Shown here in pieces: positions 49,353 to 56,612 of a stretch of 64,000 bases of DNA; within the stretch, counting starts at the first letter, position 1; every line of letters begins with the position of its first letter. Both the position numbers and the translations under genes were made by a program. The notes beneath the pieces were generated by a model. It had not been told where the DNA came from. It did not search any database and worked only from the letters and a program-made list of their open reading frames with translations. The stretch comes from JBFGJH01 sp041586155 (lineage in GTDB: Bacteria > Actinomycetota > Acidimicrobiia > Spongiisociales > JAENVV01): positions 1 through 64,000 of the forward strand of contig JBFHAT010000010.1 of assembly GCA_041586155.1 (NCBI GenBank), written 5' to 3'.

Positions 49353-50177
49353 GTGACGAGGGACCTGGCCGCCGGCGACCTTTGTCTCGTCATCGACTCG
49401 AAGGGCCGCCGGTATCTGCTCACCCTGGCCGAGGACGGCGACTTTTCGACCCATCACGGGGTGATTCCCCACACCGAAATGATCGGATGCCCCGAAGGCA
49501 CCCGATTGGAGACGCCGTCCGGGGGGAAGTTCACGATCCTCCGGCCTCGGCTCACCGACTACATCTTGAAGATGAAACGGGGGGCGCAGGTGGTGTATCC
49601 GAAGGACCTGGGCCCGATCCTGGTCTACGGGGACATCGCTCCGGGTGACACCGTCGTCGAAGCGGGCACGGGAAGCGGCGCACTGACCATGGCCGTGACC
49701 CGCCTGGTGGGACCCACCGGCCGCGTGGTTTCGGTCGAGCGTCGACCCGACCACGCTGCGCACGCTCGAAAGACGCTGCGCAAGTGGTTTGGCGAGCTGC
49801 CCGGCTGGCTCGAGTTGCGAGACGGGTCGGTCGAAGACGTCATCGCCGAAGTCCGGCCAGACCGAATCGTGCTCGACCTGCCCGAGCCGTGGCACGCGGC
49901 GGCGATCGCAGCCGAGCACCTCCAACCCGGCGGGGTCTTCGTCGCCTATGTGCCGACGGTTCCGCAGATGCAGCAGACCGTGGAGGCCATGCGCGCCTCT
50001 CGATCGTTCATCGATCTGAGCGGATTCGAGGTGCTGTTGCGCACATGGAACGTCGAGGGCCGCTCGATCCGTCCGGACCATCAGATGGTGGGCCACACCG
50101 GCTTCGTCGTGGTGGGCCGCAGGGCCATGCCGGTGGGGAGACACCCCCCAACACCAGGTATGATGGCGCCCGAGTAG
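49353..50177 (+). CDS. trmI: tRNA (adenine-58-N1)-methyltransferase TrmI
   Basis: A 274-residue SAM-dependent enzyme. The N-terminal beta barrel domain is followed by the Rossmann core with GDTVVEAGTGSGALTMAV and DRIVLDLPEPWHAA. RLTDYILKMKRGAQVVYPKD is the family linker. It makes m1A58 in the T loop of tRNAs. GTG 49353 is chosen; TTG 49347, overlapping the mini ORF stop, is an alternative. In mycobacteria trmI also lies next to mpa, but codirectional. Confidence 0.92.
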   Translation: MTRDLAAGDLCLVIDSKGRRYLLTLAEDGDFSTHHGVIPHTEMIGCPEGTRLETPSGGKFTILRPRLTDYILKMKRGAQVVYPKDLGPILVYGDIAPGDTVVEAGTGSGALTMAVTRLVGPTGRVVSVERRPDHAAHARKTLRKWFGELPGWLELRDGSVEDVIAEVRPDRIVLDLPEPWHAAAIAAEHLQPGGVFVAYVPTVPQMQQTVEAMRASRSFIDLSGFEVLLRTWNVEGRSIRPDHQMVGHTGFVVVGRRAMPVGRHPPTPGMMAPE

Positions 50178-50196
50178 GCAACAGGAGAACCCCGAC

Positions 50197-50442
50197 ATGA
50201 AGGTGTGGATCGATCAGGATCTCTGCACGGGCGACGGCTTGTGCGAAGAGATCGCTCCCGACGTGTTCGTCCTGCTCGACGATGGTCTCGCCTATGTGCG
50301 CGAGGGCGCGACCATCTACGCCGAAGCCGAGGGACACCCCCAGGGCTCGCAGGGCATCGCCGCCGTCCCGGCCGGCCAGGAGGACATCACGATCGAATCG
50401 GCCGAGGAGTGCCCCGGAGAGTGCATCTTCATCGAGCCGTGA
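50197..50442 (+). CDS. Ferredoxin, 3Fe-4S type
   Basis: An 81-residue acidic electron carrier. Cys10 and Cys16 (DQDLCTGDGLCEE) plus Cys72 (EECPGEC) give the three-cysteine set of a 3Fe-4S cluster; Cys76 is also present. A loop insertion between residues 30 and 65 is longer than in typical P450-linked ferredoxins. AGGAGA lies eight bases before the ATG. No reductase or P450 gene is adjacent, so its partner is unknown. Confidence 0.88.
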   Translation: MKVWIDQDLCTGDGLCEEIAPDVFVLLDDGLAYVREGATIYAEAEGHPQGSQGIAAVPAGQEDITIESAEECPGECIFIEP

Positions 50443-50455
50443 GGGGCAGGTCGCC

Positions 50456-50641
50456 ATGATGAGCTTCGGTTTTGCCCGGCTGATGAAGGGCTTCCGCACC
50501 AGCGACCCCGCGCTCATCGCCCTCGGCGGCTTGGTCGTACTGATCGCCTGGCTCCGCCGCCCGCCATCGCGCACGTTGCTCTACTCCGAGCGCATGGACA
50601 TCGACGAGAAGGTCGTGGTGGAGATGAAACGCCGTTCCTGA
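50456..50641 (+). CDS. Small single-TM protein after ferredoxin
   Basis: A 61-residue protein with one hydrophobic segment (about residues 19-33, ALIALGGLVVLIAWL), then RRPPSRTLLYSERMDIDEKVVVEMKRR. The C-terminal charged tail looks cytoplasmic. GGGGCAGG precedes the first ATG by about eight bases. Codirectional with the ferredoxin, 13 bases apart. Function unknown. Confidence 0.65.
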   Translation: MMSFGFARLMKGFRTSDPALIALGGLVVLIAWLRRPPSRTLLYSERMDIDEKVVVEMKRRS

Positions 50642-50665
50642 TCCGCTGCCCGACAGGCGGCGGCG

Positions 50666-50860
50666 CTATTTGACCCGGTAGACCTCGACCAGCGCTCCCC
50701 CGGCCTTGCCTTTGCGACGGCCCAACAGAAACGCCACCAGCGCAAGCAACACGACCCCGACCGCGATCCATGTCATCGAGGTTTTGGCGGTCTCCTGCGT
50801 GGCTTTGACCGCATCTTCGATCTGGCGTGCTTTCTCTTCTACGTCGGCTCGTTTGACCAT
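50666..50860 (-). CDS. Small membrane protein
   Basis: A 64-residue protein: an amphipathic charged N terminus (VKRADVEEKARQIEDAVKATQE) and one transmembrane helix (about 32-48, WIAVGVVLLALVAFLLG) followed by a basic RRKGK stop-transfer. ATG 50860 shares its A with the preceding gene's TGA (TGATG). Its partner is probably the neighbouring holin-like protein. Confidence 0.7.
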   Translation of the reverse strand: MVKRADVEEKARQIEDAVKATQETAKTSMTWIAVGVVLLALVAFLLGRRKGKAGGALVEVYRVK

Positions 50861-51153
50861 CAGCGTTTGATCCCTCGCGCGAGCAGCCCGGCGATCAAGG
50901 CCAGCAGCAGGAACGAGACCGCATAGCCCAGCGCGCTCCAAAGGCTGGTATCGGGGAACAGGTCGACCAGCACCCGCATGCCGGCGACGCTCAGTAGCAC
51001 CGCCCCGATGGCAAAGAGCACCGCAGCCAGGGCTCCGAACGCCAATGTCCTGCCCACTCTCTTCGCCGGCTGCACCGCCTCTTCCTGCAGGTAGGCCTTG
51101 GAGATGTCGACCAGCTCGGACACCATCTGAGGCAGTTCTTGGACGTTGCTCAT
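50860..51153 (-). CDS. Two-TM protein of the actinobacterial holin-X type
   Basis: A 97-residue protein with a soluble N-terminal helix (about 1-35) and two transmembrane segments (about 38-57 and 68-92). This layout matches the phage-holin-like family (PF07332) found widely in actinobacterial chromosomes, where no lytic role has been shown. ATG 51153 is preferred to an upstream ATG that lies in the divergent region shared with the MFS gene. Confidence 0.75.
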   Translation of the reverse strand: MSNVQELPQMVSELVDISKAYLQEEAVQPAKRVGRTLAFGALAAVLFAIGAVLLSVAGMRVLVDLFPDTSLWSALGYAVSFLLLALIAGLLARGIKR

Positions 51154-51210
51154 GGGCGGGAGGCTACCACTGCGCGTCCGGGGCGACGCCGGGGGATCGA
51201 CCGGCTTGGG

Positions 51211-51216
51211 TAGTCT
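51211..51216 (+). promoter_or_regulatory. Putative -10 box of leaderless MFS promoter
   Basis: TAGTCT lies eight bases before the ATG of the MFS gene, with no ribosome binding site between. It shares a 70-base divergent region with the holin-like gene. Confidence 0.35.
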
Positions 51217-51224
51217 GCAGGCCA

Positions 51225-52502
51225 ATGCTCGGAGATCCAGGCCGGGGCACGCAGGGGATCGAGCCGCGCTCTCCCGTGGGATGGCGGTTCAATCTCTTTT
51301 GGTCGGGACAGGCTGTCTCCCAGATCGGTGATTACCTCGCCCTATTCGCCATCCCTGCCTTTGTGGCGACGGAAATCACCACCGACGACCGGTTCTTGGG
51401 GTGGGTGTTCGCAGCAGAGAGTGCTCCCGCACTGCTGGTCGGTTTGGTCGGCGGCGTCATGCTCGATCGTCTGCGCTTGCGCTGGATCATCGTGGCGACC
51501 GATCTGGCGCGGGCTGCGACATTCGTGGTGTTGGGATTGATCGCCGGAGGCACGATCACGGCCGGCCCATGGCTGATCGTCGTGCTGTCCCTGCTACTGG
51601 GGACCATGGCGTCGACGTTCGCCAGCGCCCTCATCGCCATCGTGCCCGGCCTCGTGTCCGGGCGGAACCTGACGGCGGCCAACGCCCGGCTGAGCATGAG
51701 CCAGCAGTTCGCTTGGGTGCTCGGCGTATCCATCGCCGGCATCGTCATCGCCACGTCGGGGTTCCGCACCGCGTTCTTCGTCAACGCGCTGACGTTCGCC
51801 GCTTCTGCCGCTGTCACGGTGCTGATCGGACCTCATGAGCGAACACGGTTGAGCAGCAGCGAGTCGGTCGTCCAGCAGGCGATCGACGGTGTTCGGTTCG
51901 TCTTGTCGGATTCGCGCCTTCGCTGGGCGGCGACGGCCGCCGCCGCGTCCAATTTCGTGATTGCGTTCATGGAGTCGGTGATGATCCTCATCGGCCTCGA
52001 GGTGTTCGGTTTCGAAGGCGCCCAACAGCTGTCGACTCTCTACATCGCAATGGGAGTCGGAGGGCTGATCGGTGCCTCGATGTCGACCCGGCTCATCGGC
52101 GATTGGGGCCTCGGCAAGGCGATGGCCTTCGGATTGTGCATCTACGGATTCGGTTTCGCGGTGTTGACCTACCTCTCGGCCCCGATCCTCGTCTACCTGG
52201 TGCTGGTGGCGGGGTTTGCCGGGGTACCGATCGCCAATGTCGCCAGCTACTCGCTCCGTCAGCTGGCGAGCCCGCCCGAAATGCTTGGTCGGGCAACGGC
52301 CGCAATGCAAGCGATGGCATGGAGTGCGTATCCGATCGGCGCGGTGGTGTGGACCTGGGTGTCGTCTCGCGTGGGGATCGAACCGGTTGCCCGGCTCGCT
52401 CCGATTCTGATCATCGGCATCGGCGCGGCCCTCCCATTCACGGCGGTGTGGTCGACGATGACCGACTCGACGACCCAGCCGGCCTCGGCGCTCCGCTCGT
52501 AG
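51225..52502 (+). CDS. MFS transporter
   Basis: A 425-residue protein with about 12 hydrophobic segments. The GDYLALFAIPAF motif in TM1 and GLVGGVMLDRLRLRWIIVATDLARA (motif A region) after TM2 are typical of the enterobactin/macrolide exporter (EntS/MefA-like) branch. It probably exports a small molecule using the proton gradient. ATG 51225 is used; the frame is open upstream but codes for Cys/Arg-rich non-protein sequence. Substrate unknown. Confidence 0.88.
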   Translation: MLGDPGRGTQGIEPRSPVGWRFNLFWSGQAVSQIGDYLALFAIPAFVATEITTDDRFLGWVFAAESAPALLVGLVGGVMLDRLRLRWIIVATDLARAATFVVLGLIAGGTITAGPWLIVVLSLLLGTMASTFASALIAIVPGLVSGRNLTAANARLSMSQQFAWVLGVSIAGIVIATSGFRTAFFVNALTFAASAAVTVLIGPHERTRLSSSESVVQQAIDGVRFVLSDSRLRWAATAAAASNFVIAFMESVMILIGLEVFGFEGAQQLSTLYIAMGVGGLIGASMSTRLIGDWGLGKAMAFGLCIYGFGFAVLTYLSAPILVYLVLVAGFAGVPIANVASYSLRQLASPPEMLGRATAAMQAMAWSAYPIGAVVWTWVSSRVGIEPVARLAPILIIGIGAALPFTAVWSTMTDSTTQPASALRS

Positions 52503-52505
52503 ACT
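52500..52505 (+). promoter_or_regulatory. Putative -10 box of the AidB-like gene
   Basis: TAGACT begins within the TAG stop of the MFS gene and ends six bases before the ATG. No ribosome binding site is visible, so a leaderless transcript inside the MFS-AidB interval is plausible. Confidence 0.35.
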
Positions 52506-52511
52506 CGGCAC

Positions 52512-54110
52512 ATGGCCAACCAAGCGCCGCCGCTCGTCGATTTCAACGCCGGCGAAGATCAAGTCCTGACGACCGCCCTCGAGCAGGAACGGGCGTCATG
52601 GGCGATCGGGGAGGTGACCGCCTTCGGGAAGTCGATGGGAAGCGAAGAGGCGCTGCACTCGGCGCGAGAAGCCAACCGCCATACCCCTGAGCTCCAAACC
52701 CATGACGCCGCTGGAGAGCGCCTCGACTTCGTCGAGTTTCACCCGGCTTGGCATTGGTTGATGGCATCCTCCATCGGCGCCGGGCTCCATGCGCTCCCAT
52801 GGCGAACCGATCGGCCGGGAGCACACCCGGCGCGAGCGGCCAAGTTCTTCATTGCATCACAGACGGAGGCCGGGCACGGCTGTCCGGTGTCGATGACCCA
52901 TGCCGCCGTCCCGGCGTTGCGCCACCACCCCGACATTGCCGAAGTATGGGTGCCGGCGGCCACCTCTGTGCGATATGACCCGACGTTCGCTCCGGTCGAA
53001 CACAAGATGGGTGCGTTGATCGGCATGGGTATGACGGAACGGCAGGGTGGCTCGGATGTGCGCTCGAACACGACAAGGGCACGGCCGCTGGAGCGTGGTG
53101 GCGGACCGGGCGCGACCTACAAAGTCGACGGACACAAGTGGTTTTGTAGCGCCCCGATGAGCGACGCCTTCTTGGTGCTCGCACAGGCAGAAGGAGGGCT
53201 GTCGTGCGTGTTGCTGCCCCGTTTCCGCGCCGACGGCAGCGCCAACGGATTGCACATCGACCGCCTGAAGGACAAGTTGGGCAACCGGTCGAACGCATCG
53301 GCTGAGGTTCGGTTCGAGGCAGCCGAAGCCCGTCTCGTCGGCGAGGAAGGCGCCGGCCTCGACGTGATCCTCGAAATGGTCAATCACACTCGGCTCGACT
53401 GCGTGATCGGTTCGGCGGCGCTGATGCGCCAGTCGGTGATCCAAGCCCATCACCATGCCAGGCATCGCAAGGCCTTCGGCAAGCTGCTGATCGAACAGCC
53501 GTTGATGCGATCCGTGCTCGCTGACCTGGCACTCGAATCGGAGGGAGCGATGGTCACGATGATGCGTTTGGCGTCCCTGTTCGAGCCGGACGCCGACCCG
53601 GCGCTGCGGCGGGTGGCCACCCCCATCGCCAAATATTGGGTCTGCAAGCGGACGCCTTCGGTCGTGGCCGAGGCACTCGAATGCCTGGGCGGCAACGGGT
53701 ACGTGGAGACGTCGCCGCTTCCCCGGTTGTTTCGCGAGAGCCCGTTGAACTCGATATGGGAGGGTTCCGGCAACGTGATCTGCCTCGACGTCATGAGGGC
53801 GCTACGCAGATCTCCTGGCGCTGCGGACGCCATGACCGGTGAGCTCGAGGCGGGACGAGGCTTCTCCGCCGAGATCGACCGATGGATCGACGATGCCGTG
53901 CGCCTGATCGACGAGCCCCCGGATGAGGCTTCTGCCCGATGGTTCGTCGGGCAGGTCGCGTTGGCGTGGCAGGCCGGACTTCTCGCCCGTATCGTCGACC
54001 CAGCCAGCGGCGCGGATCTGGTCGCCGCCCGGGCCGAGCGAAATGCGGGAGTGTTCGGCGGTCACCCCGGTCGAGAGGCTGCGGCGCTGGGACGGGTGCC
54101 GACCCTGTGA
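52512..54110 (+). CDS. AidB-like acyl-CoA dehydrogenase family protein
   Basis: A 532-residue flavoprotein of the acyl-CoA dehydrogenase fold. FAD-binding segments GMTERQGGSDVRSNTT and KWFCSAPMSDAFLVLAQ, and the late LECLGGNGYVETSPLPRLFRESPLNSIWEGSGNV, are characteristic of AidB and isovaleryl-type enzymes. AidB in E. coli protects DNA during alkylation stress. The very long form and the FRESPLNSIWEGSGNV signature support AidB over a beta-oxidation role. Its stop is two bases from the convergent acyl-CoA dehydrogenase. Confidence 0.9.
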   Translation: MANQAPPLVDFNAGEDQVLTTALEQERASWAIGEVTAFGKSMGSEEALHSAREANRHTPELQTHDAAGERLDFVEFHPAWHWLMASSIGAGLHALPWRTDRPGAHPARAAKFFIASQTEAGHGCPVSMTHAAVPALRHHPDIAEVWVPAATSVRYDPTFAPVEHKMGALIGMGMTERQGGSDVRSNTTRARPLERGGGPGATYKVDGHKWFCSAPMSDAFLVLAQAEGGLSCVLLPRFRADGSANGLHIDRLKDKLGNRSNASAEVRFEAAEARLVGEEGAGLDVILEMVNHTRLDCVIGSAALMRQSVIQAHHHARHRKAFGKLLIEQPLMRSVLADLALESEGAMVTMMRLASLFEPDADPALRRVATPIAKYWVCKRTPSVVAEALECLGGNGYVETSPLPRLFRESPLNSIWEGSGNVICLDVMRALRRSPGAADAMTGELEAGRGFSAEIDRWIDDAVRLIDEPPDEASARWFVGQVALAWQAGLLARIVDPASGADLVAARAERNAGVFGGHPGREAAALGRVPTL

Positions 54111-54111
54111 C

Positions 54112-55887
54112 TCAGAATCCGTCTGCGGGGATCCGCATGAGCTGCTCGCCGTCAGCGATGACCGGTCCCAGGAGACCGTGCACTCTGGGCAGCAGCTGCG
54201 TGAGGTAGAACTCGGCGGTTGCCATCTTGCGGTCGTGGAACCCGCCGTCACCGGTGTGGGGATGGGCGGCGATCGCCGAGCGAAGCATCATCCAGCCGCC
54301 ACTCACGTAGCCCATCATCATCAGGTAGGGGCTGGCGGCAGCCAGTCTGTCCACTGGTTCTGCCCCCAACAGATGTTCGGTCGCCCTGCTGGCCTCATCC
54401 ACCCCGCTCTGCAACTGCTGGCCGAGGGTTTTGAGGGCAGGGTCGCCCGCTCCGACGGCCTCGGTGGCGGTGTCGGCCATCGCCGCCAGGAATGACCGCA
54501 TCGCTTCGCCGCCGCGCAGATCGAGTTTGCGGCCTACGAGGTCGATGGCCTGGATGCCGTTGGTTCCTTCGTAGATGGGGGCGATCCTGAGGTCACGGTA
54601 GTGCTGGGCGACTCCGGTCTCCTCGATGTAGCCCATGCCGCCGTGGACCTGTACGGCCAGCGACACGAGCTCCATGCCGAAGTCGGTTCCCCATCCCTTG
54701 GAGATGGGGATGAGGATCTGGGCCAACTCGTCTGAGGCCTCCCGCCCAACTGTTTCGGCCGCCGATGCCAGGTCGATCGCCTGGGCGTTCAGGTACATCA
54801 CGGCCCGCATTGCCTCGATCCCCGACCTCATCGTCATCAACATCCTGCGCACGTCGGGGTGATCGACGATTGGTGACTGGGTTCCGGGCGGCGTGCCGAG
54901 GGCCCGACCTTGCAGGCGCTCACGGGCGAAGGCGGCTGCCCGCTGGTAGGCCCGTTCCGCAACGGCCAAACCTTCGAGGCCGACGGCCAGCCGCGCCGTG
55001 TTCATCATCGTGAACATGTAGTGCATGCCCTGGTGCTCCTCGCCCACCAGGTATCCGATCGCTCCCTCGTTCTCCCCATAGCTGAGCACGGCGGTTGGGC
55101 TGGCGTGGATGCCCATCTTGTGTTCGATGGATACGCATCGCACGTCGTTGCGGGCGCCCAACGATCCGTCCGGTTCCACCAGGTACTTGGGAACGAGGAA
55201 GAGGCTGATCCCCTTGGTTCCGGGGGGTGCGCCGGGGGCTCGGGCCAGCACGAGGTGCACGATGTTCTCTGCCATGTCGTGCTCGCCCCAGGTGATGAAG
55301 ATCTTGGTTCCGGTGATTCGATAGCTCCCGTCGCCGACCGGCTCGGCCTTAGTGGTCAGCGCTCCGACGTCAGATCCGGCGTGCGGTTCGGTCAGGTTCA
55401 TCGTGCCGCTCCACCGGCCGGTGATCATGTGTTCGAGATACGTCGCCTTCTGCTCGGGCGAGCCATGAAGACTCACGGCTTCGATGGCGCCTTGGGTCAG
55501 CAACGGGCACAGCGAAAAGGACAGGCAAGCCGAGGTGGTGATCTCCTGACCGGCGAGCCCGATCAGACGGGGCAGGCCTCCTCCGCCGTACTCGGGGTCG
55601 AACTGGATGCCGCCCCAACCGGCAGCGACGTATTGGGCATACGCATTGGCGAACCCTTTGGGCGTGGTGACGCTGCCGTCGTCGTTTCGGACACTTCCTT
55701 CGAGATCACCGAGGCGGTCGAGCGGAGCGACGACCTCGGTGTGGAACCGGGCGGATTCCTCGAGCAGCGCCATCATCGTTTCGGCGTCGGCTTCGGCGAA
55801 CGCCGGGATCTGCGCCGCCATGGCGTCGAGACCGAGAACCTCCTCCAACAAGAATCGGATGTCGGCCAGCGGCGGGTGGTACTCCAT
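54112..55887 (-). CDS. Acyl-CoA dehydrogenase, long form (FadE5/DmdC-like)
   Basis: A 591-residue flavoprotein with the extended C-terminal domain seen in FadE5 and DmdC. The N-terminal, middle (TEPHAGSDVGALTTKAEP, GTKIFITWGEHD) and C-terminal alpha domains are visible, with IYEGTNGIQAIDLVGRKL near 440. It oxidises acyl-CoA to enoyl-CoA with FAD; the chain length is not predictable. ATG 55887 is used; upstream in-frame codons fall in the thioesterase. It lies 46 bases downstream of that gene on the same strand. Confidence 0.9.
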   Translation of the reverse strand: MEYHPPLADIRFLLEEVLGLDAMAAQIPAFAEADAETMMALLEESARFHTEVVAPLDRLGDLEGSVRNDDGSVTTPKGFANAYAQYVAAGWGGIQFDPEYGGGGLPRLIGLAGQEITTSACLSFSLCPLLTQGAIEAVSLHGSPEQKATYLEHMITGRWSGTMNLTEPHAGSDVGALTTKAEPVGDGSYRITGTKIFITWGEHDMAENIVHLVLARAPGAPPGTKGISLFLVPKYLVEPDGSLGARNDVRCVSIEHKMGIHASPTAVLSYGENEGAIGYLVGEEHQGMHYMFTMMNTARLAVGLEGLAVAERAYQRAAAFARERLQGRALGTPPGTQSPIVDHPDVRRMLMTMRSGIEAMRAVMYLNAQAIDLASAAETVGREASDELAQILIPISKGWGTDFGMELVSLAVQVHGGMGYIEETGVAQHYRDLRIAPIYEGTNGIQAIDLVGRKLDLRGGEAMRSFLAAMADTATEAVGAGDPALKTLGQQLQSGVDEASRATEHLLGAEPVDRLAAASPYLMMMGYVSGGWMMLRSAIAAHPHTGDGGFHDRKMATAEFYLTQLLPRVHGLLGPVIADGEQLMRIPADGF

Positions 55888-55933
55888 CGCGCCATTGTAG
55901 GTTGGCCGGAGGAGGCGCCTGAAGGCGGAGTGG

Positions 55934-56332
55934 TCAGTGAGGGCGCGACGTTCGATGGACCGTGCCGGTGAAGAGGCCGACGGGTTCCCCGGTAGATGTG
56001 ACCTCGACCCGGTAGGTGGCGATGCGGTTGCCGAGGTACACCTGGCGGGCCGTTGCACGGAGCACCGCCCCGGCAGTCGATCCGGCGGGGAGCACCAAAT
56101 GGGTGTCGATCGCGACCGCCAAGCGGCCGGGTCCGTTGGAGACGAGCGAGAAGGCGCAGTCGGCCAGGCTGAACACCACTCCCCCGTGGGTGACCCCGGC
56201 GAAGTTGAGGTGGTTGTCCTCGATGGTCATCTCGACCTGACAGGACCCATCGTCTCCGTCGACCCATCGAATCCCCAACGACTGGGCGTACGGGTCGTCG
56301 GCCAGCAGGCGTTGTTGAAGCGCAGCGCTCAT
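55934..56332 (-). CDS. PaaI-type hotdog thioesterase
   Basis: A 132-residue single hotdog-domain protein. The family signature NFAGVTHGGVVFSLADCAFS includes the catalytic-loop His-Gly-Gly and Asp. It hydrolyses acyl-CoA esters, probably acting with the neighbouring acyl-CoA dehydrogenase. ATG 56332 is used; the upstream in-frame extension crosses the 67-bp tandem repeat and is not protein-like. Confidence 0.87.
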   Translation of the reverse strand: MSAALQQRLLADDPYAQSLGIRWVDGDDGSCQVEMTIEDNHLNFAGVTHGGVVFSLADCAFSLVSNGPGRLAVAIDTHLVLPAGSTAGAVLRATARQVYLGNRIATYRVEVTSTGEPVGLFTGTVHRTSRPH

Positions 56333-56351
56333 CTGAACCTCCGGCCAGACC

Positions 56352-56485
56352 AAAACGGCACGAGTTTGACCTTGCCAAGCTCGAACGCCTCGGGGGGCCT
56401 CCACCCGAGGCGCAGTGTAAAACGGCACGAGTTTGGCCTTGCCAAACTCGAACGCCTCGGGGGGCCTCCACCCGAGGCGCGGTGT
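56352..56485. repeat. 67-bp tandem duplication abutting tRNA-Leu
   Basis: Copy 1 is 56352-56418 and copy 2 is 56419-56485, differing at four positions. Each copy holds two inverted repeats: one with arms CGAGTTTGGC and GCCAAACTCG around CTT (perfect in copy 2) and one with arms CGCCTCGGG and CCCGAGGCG. Copy 2 ends three bases inside the 3' end of tRNA-Leu, so the duplicated unit includes the last two or three tRNA positions. It separates the tRNA from the thioesterase gene on the same strand. Confidence 0.85.
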
Positions 56486-56566
56486 CGGAGGGGGGACTTG
56501 AACCCCCACGCCCTTGCGGGCACTAGCCCCTCAAGCTAGCGCGTCTGCCAATTCCGCCACTCCGAC
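56483..56566 (-). tRNA. tRNA-Leu (anticodon GAG)
   Basis: An 84-base class II tRNA on the minus strand. The acceptor arms GTCGGAG and CTCCGAC pair fully; the anticodon stem CTAGC/GCTAG encloses TTGAGGG (anticodon GAG); the long variable arm (TGCCCGCAAGGGCG region) fits tRNA-Leu; the T arm has GGTTCAAGTCC. The discriminator A is followed by CCG, so a CCA tail is not encoded. It starts 46 bases after an orphan binding-protein gene. Confidence 0.97.
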
Positions 56567-56612
56567 GAGTGCGGGCGGGCAGTATACCCCACGCCCTTCG
56601 CGGCCCGGCTGG

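Noticed and set aside
50860..51153. Prophage holin
   Set aside because: No phage genes are nearby. This two-TM family is common in actinobacterial chromosomes outside prophages.
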